Below are positions 45,124 to 53,259 of a stretch of DNA of 59,368 nt, piece by piece. The first letter of the stretch is position 1. Each line of letters starts with the position of its first letter. The stretch covers positions 1 to 59,368 of the forward strand of contig JAGBEX010000039.1 in assembly GCA_017936765.1 (NCBI GenBank), in the 5' to 3' direction. A model generated the notes under the pieces. The model was not told the origin of the DNA. It worked only from the letters and a program-made list of their open reading frames with translations, and searched no databases. Position numbers and translations under genes: made by a program. This stretch comes from Clostridia bacterium (GTDB lineage Bacteria > Bacillota > Clostridia > Christensenellales > Aristaeellaceae).

Positions 45124-46361
45124 ACAATAGTGCGGGGCAAGCGGAGCGGAAAATTAGCGTGCTTGTGATCTATGCAGGGTTGATACCAAGTGTCGAAATT
45201 AGTGTGCTAATTCCGCTCCGTTACCTAGCACAGCAGGGAAAAATCGATTTGGTTGCAGGGGCAGCAGGAGAGTTAAATCTGAAAGCAGTGCTTCCGCAAT
45301 GCGATTTGGTTGTTTTCTCAAGGTGCTGTATGCCGCATGAGTACATTGTACTAGATTATGTACGGCAGCTAAATATTCCTTATGTTTACGATATCGATGA
45401 TAATTTCTTTCGACTTGCAGAGGCGAAAGAACCGACTCAGATGTTTTTGCAGCAAGAAGGCGTTTTGGATAACTTGCGAGCATTTATTTCGTATGCACAA
45501 CTTGTAAAAACAGGATCCGAGCAGCTCAGGCAAGATATGCAAGCATACAATCGGAACATAGTTATTCATCCGTATGTATTTGATTTTGAACTAATCTCCG
45601 AGCGAACTCCTTTTTCCAAAGATGAAGAAGGAAAAATTGTGATTGGCTATGCGGGGTCACTTGTGCATAGCAAAGATTTGAAGAACATCACTGATGCGCT
45701 GGCGAGCATTGCACGAAAATATGCCCCCCGAGTTCGATTTGAGTTCTATGGAGCAAAGCCAGAGCAATCGGGTAAGTTGGATCCCAAATTACTAGAAATA
45801 TCCACATTCATTCGGTATCAGCCAGATTATGCATCCTTTATTCGGGATGTTTCAGGTAGAGGCTGGGATATAGCTTTAGCGCCGCTGGCGGATAACATTG
45901 CTAATCGTTCCAAAACAAACAATAAATACCGGGAATACGCTGCTTGTGGAATTGCTGGTGTTTATTCGAATATGCCTGTATATCAGTCCTGTGTTGTAGA
46001 TGGAGAAAATGGGATGCTGGCAGATTATACATGTCAAAGTTGGACAGAAAAAATAGAGGAGCTGATCTGCAACGAGGAATTGCGCAAAAGAATAACCTCG
46101 AATGCGTATTTGGATGTAAGAAAGAATAACCATATCGACGCAGTAGCAAGAAAATGGTATGAGGACATTATTCTTCCATACGCATTGGACAAAAAGAGAT
46201 ATTCAATTGAACTAAGAAAGAAGCAATTACGTAAGCTGAGAACAGTATATACATTGAGACAATATGTGAATATGTCAGGGAAAGGAAAACTACAACTTCT
46301 GATAATAGGGATTAAGAGTCTAGCGAAAAAAATGTTGAGGGAAAAAGGTGTAAAAAAATAA
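45120..46361 (+). CDS. Glycosyltransferase (GT-B-like), paralogue of 42209
   Basis: A 413-residue glycosyltransferase. The N-terminal domain has PYVYDIDDNFFRLAEA; the C-terminal domain has IVIGYAGSLVHSKDLKNITD, VRFEFYGAKPEQSG, WDIALAPLADNIANRSKTNN and KYREYAACGIAGVYSN, a GT4-like nucleotide-sugar site. The last 60 residues are strongly basic and may contact the membrane. ATG 45120 overlaps the preceding stop by four bases; GTG 45105 is an alternative. Linkage and sugar are unknown. Confidence 0.88.
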   Translation: MNNSAGQAERKISVLVIYAGLIPSVEISVLIPLRYLAQQGKIDLVAGAAGELNLKAVLPQCDLVVFSRCCMPHEYIVLDYVRQLNIPYVYDIDDNFFRLAEAKEPTQMFLQQEGVLDNLRAFISYAQLVKTGSEQLRQDMQAYNRNIVIHPYVFDFELISERTPFSKDEEGKIVIGYAGSLVHSKDLKNITDALASIARKYAPRVRFEFYGAKPEQSGKLDPKLLEISTFIRYQPDYASFIRDVSGRGWDIALAPLADNIANRSKTNNKYREYAACGIAGVYSNMPVYQSCVVDGENGMLADYTCQSWTEKIEELICNEELRKRITSNAYLDVRKNNHIDAVARKWYEDIILPYALDKKRYSIELRKKQLRKLRTVYTLRQYVNMSGKGKLQLLIIGIKSLAKKMLREKGVKK

Positions 46362-46421
46362 AAGAAATTCTAAGTCGAGAAAAGTAACAAGGATAACGGA
46401 AAACAGAAAGGAAGAAGTGTT

Positions 46422-47204
46422 TTGATTACATATTTTAAGAATATTTTTCAAAATAGGAATCTGATTCTTAGTTTTGTTCGACAAGACCTGAGGGCAAGGT
46501 ATCGCCGAAGCGTTCTGGGTATGTTATGGGCAATTCTAACTCCCTTAGGTATGACGGTGATTATTGCATCGGTATACTCTTTGCTTTGGAAGTCGGATAT
46601 CCACTATTTTGTACCTTACCTTTTTTCCGGACTTACACCATGGTCTTTTTTATTAGCCTCGTGTGATGCAGGTGCTATGTCGTATATTGCTGCAGAAGGA
46701 TATATTAAGCAGCTGCCAATTAAATTAGAAATATTTCCGTTGCGAGTTGTTTCTACCGCATTTATAAACAACCTCATGTTTGGTTTGTTGGCATATTATA
46801 TAGTTGTAATCTTTCTTGCTCCGGAAATGATTACACTGTGGACGCTGATGGTGTTACCGGCAATGTTGTTGTTTTTTGTATTAGCAGTTTCGTTGGCTAC
46901 ACTTGCAGCAACGGCACAGGTATACACTCGCGACTATGCACCAATGCAGAGCTTGGTGTTTCAAGCGTTGTTTTATGTGACTCCAATCCTATATGATTAT
47001 ACGATGTTTGACCAAATGGGCTATGCGTTCATATATGAAATCAATCCGATTTTCTATTTTATCCAGATTATGCGGGATGCTTTAATGGGAAGGGCTCCGA
47101 ATGGTCAATATTGGATGATTGCCGTACTGATCGCGACAGTAGTATTTTTGTTATCGCAGTATGTGTTTAACAAAACGAAGAAGAAGATTGTTTTCAGATT
47201 GTGA
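46422..47204 (+). CDS. ABC-2 type polysaccharide export permease (Wzm/TagG-like)
   Basis: A 260-residue membrane protein with six hydrophobic segments and the family's N-terminal amphipathic stretch LSFVRQDLRARYRRSVLGML, then WAILTPLGMTVIIASVYSLL. It pairs with the ATPase that follows to export a lipid-linked polysaccharide or teichoic-type polymer across the membrane. The start is TTG at 46422, with AAAGGAAGAAG upstream; no ATG fits the N-terminal family pattern. The ATPase gene starts nine bases after its stop. Confidence 0.93.
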   Translation: MITYFKNIFQNRNLILSFVRQDLRARYRRSVLGMLWAILTPLGMTVIIASVYSLLWKSDIHYFVPYLFSGLTPWSFLLASCDAGAMSYIAAEGYIKQLPIKLEIFPLRVVSTAFINNLMFGLLAYYIVVIFLAPEMITLWTLMVLPAMLLFFVLAVSLATLAATAQVYTRDYAPMQSLVFQALFYVTPILYDYTMFDQMGYAFIYEINPIFYFIQIMRDALMGRAPNGQYWMIAVLIATVVFLLSQYVFNKTKKKIVFRL

Positions 47205-47212
47205 GGTGCAAA

Positions 47213-47944
47213 ATGGCTAGTATTGTACTGGATAATGTTAATCTGGATTTTAAGCTTTATCAGCCTAAAGGCATAAAAGACATACTGGTTTCCCGCGGAA
47301 AACAACAGGAAGAAGTGCAAACAGTGCACGCCTTGAAGAATATATCCCTCTCATTGAAAGATGGCGACCGCTTGGGGATCATTGGTCACAATGGTGCTGG
47401 AAAAAGCACACTTCTAAAAATGCTGGGAGGAATATATACTCCTACAAGCGGAAGTAGAACGGTTGATGGGAAAACCACTTGCTTGTTTGAACTGGCTACC
47501 GGGTTTGAAATGGAAGGCTCAGGGTATGATAACATTGAATTACGTGGATTAATGCTTGGAATGAACCCGAAGCAAATCGAAGAAAAAAAGAAGGAAATTG
47601 CCGAATTCTCAGAGTTGGGCAGCCATCTGTACAGACCTGTGAAGTATTATTCATCCGGTATGTTTTTGAGACTGGCTTTTTCTATATCTACGGCTCTTTC
47701 GCCTGAAATTCTGCTGCTGGACGAGGTGGTTGCAGCAGGTGATGCTGGATTTATCGAGAAAGCAAGTAAACGGTTGAAAGATATGATCGACGAAGTAAAT
47801 ATCCTCGTTTTTGTTTCGCATTCGATGCCACAGATATGCTCTTTCTGTAATAAGTGTATTTGGATGTCACAAGGGGAAATAATTCATTATGGCGATTCTC
47901 AAGAAGTAACCAATATGTATTTGGAAAGTATGCTCAGAGGATGA
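47213..47944 (+). CDS. ABC polysaccharide exporter ATPase (Wzt/TagH-like)
   Basis: A 243-residue ATPase with Walker A GHNGAGKSTLLK (about residue 59), the signature YYSSGMFLRLAFSIS (about 145), Walker B ILLLDEVVAAGDAGF (about 166) and the H-loop VSHS. It drives the adjacent permease. It lacks the C-terminal carbohydrate-binding domain of some Wzt proteins, so the substrate is probably recognised by the lipid or the permease. It is the last intact gene of the operon; only a glycosyltransferase stub follows. Confidence 0.95.
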   Translation: MASIVLDNVNLDFKLYQPKGIKDILVSRGKQQEEVQTVHALKNISLSLKDGDRLGIIGHNGAGKSTLLKMLGGIYTPTSGSRTVDGKTTCLFELATGFEMEGSGYDNIELRGLMLGMNPKQIEEKKKEIAEFSELGSHLYRPVKYYSSGMFLRLAFSISTALSPEILLLDEVVAAGDAGFIEKASKRLKDMIDEVNILVFVSHSMPQICSFCNKCIWMSQGEIIHYGDSQEVTNMYLESMLRG

Positions 47945-48061
47945 ATGCAGGGTGTGAAAGACTGAGAATTGTTTGTTTACAATGGCGAGAAACGAAAAAC
48001 TGAGAAAAAGGAGGAGAAAAAAGTAATAGGAGCCAATGAGTTTAACAAAGATGAAAAGGTG

Positions 48062-48142
48062 ATGCATAGTAAATCGCTTAATGAAAATCTGCTTGTAAGT
48101 ATTATTCTGCCATCATATTGTCGAGGCAATAATGGAATGTAG
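48062..48142 (+). pseudogene. N-terminal remnant of a family 2 glycosyltransferase
   Basis: An ATG after AAAAGGTG opens a 26-codon frame encoding NLLVSIILPSYCRGNNGM and then TAG. VSIILPSY is the first beta-strand and nucleotide-binding entry of GT-A family 2 transferases. The gene is cut off here, at the edge of the AT-rich island, before GC-rich transporter genes resume. The rest of the 47945-48237 gap holds no gene I can support. Confidence 0.62.
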
Positions 48143-48237
48143 AAATAGAATTTCAGCTTTTATGGGAAAAGATATTTTGTTAATTGATTATCTGGGAGAA
48201 TGAAAGGATCATGGATACAAAATTGGTGAAAAATAGT

Positions 48238-48265
48238 CCCTGTTTTCCGCAAGAGGAAAACAGGG
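48238..48265 (-). terminator. Terminator of the sugar ABC operon
   Basis: CCCTGTTTTCC (48238-48248) and GGAAAACAGGG (48255-48265) form an 11-bp stem. On the minus strand ACTATTTTTC follows. Confidence 0.85.
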
Positions 48266-48279
48266 ATTTCGTCTGTCCT

Positions 48280-49110
48280 TCACCCCTTCACCGCCCCTCC
48301 CGTGATCCCCTCCACATAGTACCTCTGCAGCGCCATGAACAGCGCCGTCACGGGCAGCGCCACCACCACGCCCCCGGCGCAGAAGCGGGTGAAGTAGCCC
48401 TGGTAGTCCGTGGTGTTGACCCAGCGGTACAGCCCCACGGCCACGTTGTAGCCCTCGGGGGCGCCAAAGGCCACATAGGAGGCGAAAACATAGTCCCCCC
48501 AGGGCGCCATGAAGGCCATCAGCACGGTGTAGATCACAATGGGCTTGGCCAGGGGCAGGATGATCCGCCAGAAGACCTGGAAGCGGGTGGCGCCGTCGAT
48601 GCGGGCGGCCTCGTCCAGCGTGCGGGGGATGGTGTCGAAAAAGCCCTTGGCAATGTGGTAGCCCAGGCCGGAGGAGGCGGTGTACACCAGGATCAGGCCA
48701 GGGACTGCGCCGCCCTGGGTCAGGCCGAAGAGCTTCAGCAGGTAATACAGGACGATCATGGTGAGGAAGCCGGGGAACATCCCCACGACCAGCATCAGGT
48801 TCATGAAGAGGCGGCGGCCCCGGAAGCGCAGGCGGCTGAGGGCATAGGCTACCGAAAGCACCATGATGGTCTGGATCACCGCGCAGAAGAGGGCGATGGT
48901 CAGCGTGTTGGCAAACCAGCGCAGAAAGCCGCTCTCCGGCTGGAGAAGGAAGGCGTAGTTATCCAGCGTCCACTCCCTGGGGAGGACGTAGGCCACCTGG
49001 CCGCCGCTCTCCCCCCGGAAGGATTGCAGCACCAGCAGCACAAAGGGCGTGAGCCAGATCAGGCACAGCGCGGTGAGCAGCAGGTGTGCGCCCAGCTTGT
49101 TTTTCTTCAC
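48280..49110 (-). CDS. Maltose-type ABC sugar permease (MalG-like)
   Basis: A 276-residue inner permease of a carbohydrate ABC importer, with six membrane segments and the EAA loop DEAARIDGATRFQVFWRIILP (residues spread over about 180-200) that contacts the ATPase. It is last in an operon after the MalE-like and MalF-like genes. The start is a GTG overlapping the MalF stop (CAGTGA), with GAGGAGG ten bases upstream. No ATPase gene follows, so a shared MsmK/MalK-type ATPase encoded elsewhere must energise it. Confidence 0.93.
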   Translation of the reverse strand: MKKNKLGAHLLLTALCLIWLTPFVLLVLQSFRGESGGQVAYVLPREWTLDNYAFLLQPESGFLRWFANTLTIALFCAVIQTIMVLSVAYALSRLRFRGRRLFMNLMLVVGMFPGFLTMIVLYYLLKLFGLTQGGAVPGLILVYTASSGLGYHIAKGFFDTIPRTLDEAARIDGATRFQVFWRIILPLAKPIVIYTVLMAFMAPWGDYVFASYVAFGAPEGYNVAVGLYRWVNTTDYQGYFTRFCAGGVVVALPVTALFMALQRYYVEGITGGAVKG

Positions 49111-50687
49111 TGAAAGCCCTCCTCGTTGCGCACGGATGGGATCAGGTTGTACACGATGAGGTTCACCGCCGCGCACACCACAAAGACCATCACGCCCATC
49201 ACCGCCGCCAGCTTGTAGTTGCTGTCGGTGACGGTCATCTTGTACAGCCAGGTGATCAGCAGGTCGGTGGTACCGGCGTTTCCGGCCAGGTCCAGGCTCA
49301 GGGGCATCCCCTGGGACAAAAGGAAGATCACGTTGAAATTGTTGATGTTTCCGGTGAAGCTGGTGAGCAGGTAAGGGCCGGTGATGAAGAGCATATAGGG
49401 CAGGGTGATGTGGGCATAGGCCTGGAGGGGACTGGCGCCGTCGATGCGGGCAGCCTCGTAGAGGTCGGCGGGGATGTTCATCAATATGCCGGTGGCGATG
49501 AGCATCACATAGGGGATGCCGATCCAGATGTTGACCAGGATGATGGTCACCCGCGCCCAGGTGGGATCCGTCCAGAAGGGCAGGGGCTGGGCGATCCATC
49601 CCCAGCGCATCAGCAGGCCGTTCACCAGGCCATCGGCGGCGAATAGCTTGGACACATAGAGCAGCGACACGAACTGCGGCACGGCGATGGTGGTCACCAG
49701 CAGGGTGCGCCACAGCTTTTTCAGCCGCACGCCGGGCTGGTTGATCAGCATAGCCACCAGCATACCCAGAAAATAGTTGAGGAAGGTGGCGAAAAACGCC
49801 CAGACCAGCGTCCAGATCAGCACCTGCCGGAAGGTGTAGGCATAGGAGGGCGTTTCCACAGCAATGACGGTGGAGGCCTCGAAGCCCACGGCCTGGCCGT
49901 CCGGGGCGAAGACCTCAAAGCGCCAGCCCTCGGGCAGCTGGGTGAGGGTGAAGTCTGCCTCCCCGGTGCGACTCAGCTCCGCCGCGGTTTGGGCGGCGGG
50001 CAGGTCATCGGTGGCGGCGGTGAGGATGTCCCCATTCCGGGCGGTGATGGTCAGCGTGGCGGCGTCCTCCGTGGCGGAGGTGATGCGGAAGCTCACCGGG
50101 GTCTCCCGGCTGGTGAGCAGGGTGGCGAAGTTCTCGCCCCCCACCCAGGTGAAGAGCTTCCCCGGGGGCTGGTGCTGGTGATCGTAATTGGTGAAGGCGA
50201 TCAGCACCATGAACAGAATGGGCAGCACCGTGAACAGGGTGATGCCCAGGGTGGGCAGCGCCAGCAGGCTTTTGTGGAACTGCTCATCCAGCAGGGAGGA
50301 AAGATCGTCCTTTGCGGTGGGCAGGCGCTTGCCGCCCTCGGCCAGCTGCTGGGCGGTGTGGCATTGCCGGATGCTCACCACCCAGGTGTATGCAAAGGCC
50401 AGGATGAACAGGAGCGTCATCACCCCATAGAGCAGGATGAGGAAGGAGTGGTCGCCATACACGGTCACCCGGTCGATGCGCGTGGTCTCCACCTGCCCCA
50501 GGGTGCGCAGCCCGGAAAGATAATCCGCGCCGAAAAAGAGCATATAGAAAAGGAACACCGCCTGAAAGCCCAGGAACAGCAGCCCCCGCAGCCATTGCCC
50601 GTGGGCGAGGCAGCCAAAGCCCATCACCACAAAGGAGAGGCGGGTCTTCCAGTCGCCCCGGCGCAGGGCAAAGAGCAGTTGCTTCAT
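49107..50687 (-). CDS. Maltose-type ABC sugar permease (MalF-like)
   Basis: A 526-residue permease. An N-terminal region with three hydrophobic segments is followed by a beta-rich extracytoplasmic insert (about residues 195-300), as in enterobacterial MalF, and then the core membrane domain with EAA loop YEAARIDGASPLQAYAHITL. The presence of the insert fits a maltose/maltodextrin porter more than a simple monosaccharide porter, but specificity is inferred. Start ATG 50687 has GGAGGA at six bases. Confidence 0.93.
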   Translation of the reverse strand: MKQLLFALRRGDWKTRLSFVVMGFGCLAHGQWLRGLLFLGFQAVFLFYMLFFGADYLSGLRTLGQVETTRIDRVTVYGDHSFLILLYGVMTLLFILAFAYTWVVSIRQCHTAQQLAEGGKRLPTAKDDLSSLLDEQFHKSLLALPTLGITLFTVLPILFMVLIAFTNYDHQHQPPGKLFTWVGGENFATLLTSRETPVSFRITSATEDAATLTITARNGDILTAATDDLPAAQTAAELSRTGEADFTLTQLPEGWRFEVFAPDGQAVGFEASTVIAVETPSYAYTFRQVLIWTLVWAFFATFLNYFLGMLVAMLINQPGVRLKKLWRTLLVTTIAVPQFVSLLYVSKLFAADGLVNGLLMRWGWIAQPLPFWTDPTWARVTIILVNIWIGIPYVMLIATGILMNIPADLYEAARIDGASPLQAYAHITLPYMLFITGPYLLTSFTGNINNFNVIFLLSQGMPLSLDLAGNAGTTDLLITWLYKMTVTDSNYKLAAVMGVMVFVVCAAVNLIVYNLIPSVRNEEGFQ

Positions 50688-50701
50688 GCCAGTTCCTCCG
50701 T

Positions 50702-51910
50702 TCAATGCCCGGTCACATAGCTGCCTGCGGTGGTCTGAAAGGTGGTCAACACCCGCAGCAGCTCTTCATCGGTGGCATGATCGTAGCGGTGGGCCAGGAT
50801 ATCCCCGCCCAGGGCAGCGGCCAGCGTCCAGTATTTATTGGGATACTGCCCCTGCACCACGCAATGCGCCCGCTGCGCCCGAAGCGCGGTGAGCGCCGCA
50901 TTTGCCTGCACCTGGGGATGCGCCTGTGCCGCCACATCCGCCGGCCCCCATTGGATGGAAGGCTCCAGGTAGCGGGCCAGCTGCACCTCCCCGGAGGTGA
51001 GCCAGGCCGCCAGGGCGTCGCAGGCAGCCAGCTTGGCGGGGTCGGTCTGGGGCTTCACCCCCAGCAGCTTGTAGCCGGAAAAGCCGCCCAGCTGGAAGCC
51101 CTCCACCATGGGCAGGGGCGCGGCGGCGTAGTTATCTCCCAGCATGGCCTGCACCGTGGCCTGATCCCACACGCCGCCCACCATGGCAGCCATGTTGGTG
51201 GCCTGGGAGGCGCTGGCCCCGTTGACGAAGGCCGGGGAGCGCACCATGTTGATCATGGCCCGCAGCGCCCGCACACCCTGGGGCGAGGCATAGGTGCAGC
51301 GCATGGCGGTCATGTTGCCTGCTGCGTCGGCCTCGTAGGTCAGGGTGGCCCCTGCGCCAAAGAAAAACGCCGGTTGATACCAGCCGGAGGTCACGTCGAA
51401 ATAGAACCCCCTGCCCGCCGCCTCGCAGTCCCGCAGGATGCTGGCCAGATCGCCGGGGTCGCTGACCACCGAGCGATCGTAATACAGAAAGTAGCCGTTG
51501 TCGGCGGTCATGGGGTAGGCGTAGGGCAGACCGCCCAGGGTCACGGCCTGCACTGCGCCGGGGTCGCTGCTGCGGCGCAGCGCTTCGATGTGCTGGGGAG
51601 CCACCTCCACCAGGGCATTGGCCGCCACCAGCCGCGCCAGCTGATCCTGGGCGAACACATACAGATCCGCGCCGGACTCCACGTCGGTGAGCATATGGTT
51701 GGCGGCATCGCCCTCGCCCACCGGCTCCACCACCACGGAAAACCCAGCAAACTGCGGCTGCGATTGCAAAAAGGCCGCTACCTGCTGGCGGGTGAAGTCC
51801 ACCGTGTTCTCCGCCACCCAGATGCGGATCACCCCGTCGCCGCTCCCTGCGGCACACCCGGACAGGAGCAGCAGCACCCAGGCCACCATGACCCCGCGGA
51901 ACCGTCTCAC
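50702..51910 (-). CDS. Sugar-binding lipoprotein of the ABC importer (MalE-like)
   Basis: A 402-residue extracellular solute-binding protein family 1. It starts with a lipoprotein signal ending in LLLLSGCAAG, the cysteine being the probable lipidation site (about residue 18). The mature part has the clustered pattern of maltose-type binding proteins (IRIWVAENTVDF, VFAQDQLARLVA, LPYAYPMTADNGYFLYYD). GTG 51910 is the likely start, with GGGGAGG seven bases upstream. It precedes the MalF-like and MalG-like genes. The exact sugar is unknown. Confidence 0.9.
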   Translation of the reverse strand: MRRFRGVMVAWVLLLLSGCAAGSGDGVIRIWVAENTVDFTRQQVAAFLQSQPQFAGFSVVVEPVGEGDAANHMLTDVESGADLYVFAQDQLARLVAANALVEVAPQHIEALRRSSDPGAVQAVTLGGLPYAYPMTADNGYFLYYDRSVVSDPGDLASILRDCEAAGRGFYFDVTSGWYQPAFFFGAGATLTYEADAAGNMTAMRCTYASPQGVRALRAMINMVRSPAFVNGASASQATNMAAMVGGVWDQATVQAMLGDNYAAAPLPMVEGFQLGGFSGYKLLGVKPQTDPAKLAACDALAAWLTSGEVQLARYLEPSIQWGPADVAAQAHPQVQANAALTALRAQRAHCVVQGQYPNKYWTLAAALGGDILAHRYDHATDEELLRVLTTFQTTAGSYVTGH

Positions 51911-51979
51911 CGGCACACCTCCCCTGATTGCTTGCAGGGGATAATTTTTCCGGGCGGGGTGGGGAATATGCAGGCATAA

Positions 51980-52007
51980 GAAAAACTGCACAGCGCTACT
52001 GTGCAGT
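51980..52007 (-). terminator. Terminator after the CLC channel gene
   Basis: On the minus strand ACTGCACA, a seven-base loop and TGTGCAGT form an 8-bp stem followed by TTTTTC, 17 bases after the CLC stop. Confidence 0.85.
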
Positions 52008-52023
52008 CAAGTTGATCCGATTC

Positions 52024-53259
52024 TTATTCCTCATGCCCCAGCTTCGGCTCGGCAAAGGTCTGCGCGTGGTACAGGCTGAAATGCCCCGAGAGCATGAAGC
52101 TCACCGCCGCGCACAGGCCAAACAGGGGCAGGTATTCCGCGCCAAACAGCTCGATGGAGAGCAGCGTGGCTGCCAGGGGAGCGTTGGTCACGCCGCAGAA
52201 CACGCCCACCAGCCCCAGCGCTGCGCCCAGGCCGGGTGCCATGCCCAGCAGGGGAGCTACCGTGCAGCCCAGCGTGGCGCCAATGAAAAAGCTGGGGACG
52301 ATCTCGCCGCCCTTGAAGCCCGCGGAGAGCGTCACCGCGGTGAACAGCAGCTTCAGCAGAAACGCCCAAGGATCGGCCTGGCCGCCCAGCGCCGCGAAAA
52401 TCACGTGCATGCCGCCGCCGTTGTAGTCGCGGGTGCCAAGCATCAGGCTCATCAGCACCACCAGCACGCCGCCCAGGGCAATGCGCAGGTAGTCGTTCTT
52501 CACCACATGGCGGAAGGTTTTGCCGGAGATGTGCATCACCGAGCAGAACAGGATGGACGCCACCGCGCAGCAGATGCCCACCCCCACCGCCTGCAGCGAG
52601 GAGATCGCGTCCACCGCCTGCAGGCGGTCAGCCAGGTACCAGGGTTCCTCCGGCACGCCCACCAGCCTGGCCATCAGCGCGGCGGTGACGGCGGAGACCA
52701 CGCAGGGCAAAAAGGCGCGGTAGTTGATGCGCCCCACCTCGATGATCTCGATGACGAACACCGCGGCGGTCAGCGGCGTGCCGAACAGCGCGGAAAACAG
52801 CGCCGCCATGCCGCAAAGCTCAAAAATGCGCCGGGAGTCGGACTTGGGGTGGGTCAGATCGCCCACATAAGCGCCCAGGCTGCCGCCCAGCTGCAGCGCC
52901 GCGCCCTCCCGGCCAGCCGAGCCGCCCAGCAGGTGGGTCAGCACGGTGGAAAGGAAAATGGCGGGGGCCATTAGCACCGGCACATGACCCTGGGTGCGCA
53001 CCGTGGTGATGATCTCATCCGTCCCCAGGGACAGGGGAAGATGCAGCAGCCGGTACAGCCCGGCAATGAGCAGGCCGCCCAGGGGCAAAAGATACAGCAG
53101 AAAGTCGTGATGCTGCCTCAGGTGGGTCACACCCTCCACCGCCAGGGCAAACACCGCGCCCACCAGCCCGCACAACGCGCCGATCAGCACGCCGGTAACC
53201 ACCCAGCGCAGGAAGGTGACGATATACAGCAGGGATGCATGGAGCTGCTTGCGAAGCAT
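52024..53259 (-). CDS. CLC-family chloride (or fluoride) channel/antiporter
   Basis: A 411-residue CLC protein with about ten membrane helices. The gating-glutamate motif appears as GGSAGREGAALQLGGSLG (about residues 96-113), and the second-half loop as GVFCGVTNAPLAATLLSIEL. The first selectivity motif is SLGTDEI rather than the GSGIP of classical chloride proteins, a change also seen among fluoride-exporting CLC proteins. No fluoride riboswitch was recognised upstream. Ion specificity is open. ATG 53259 has GAGGTC upstream. The mobile element starts just beyond its promoter side. Confidence 0.92.
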   Translation of the reverse strand: MLRKQLHASLLYIVTFLRWVVTGVLIGALCGLVGAVFALAVEGVTHLRQHHDFLLYLLPLGGLLIAGLYRLLHLPLSLGTDEIITTVRTQGHVPVLMAPAIFLSTVLTHLLGGSAGREGAALQLGGSLGAYVGDLTHPKSDSRRIFELCGMAALFSALFGTPLTAAVFVIEIIEVGRINYRAFLPCVVSAVTAALMARLVGVPEEPWYLADRLQAVDAISSLQAVGVGICCAVASILFCSVMHISGKTFRHVVKNDYLRIALGGVLVVLMSLMLGTRDYNGGGMHVIFAALGGQADPWAFLLKLLFTAVTLSAGFKGGEIVPSFFIGATLGCTVAPLLGMAPGLGAALGLVGVFCGVTNAPLAATLLSIELFGAEYLPLFGLCAAVSFMLSGHFSLYHAQTFAEPKLGHEE

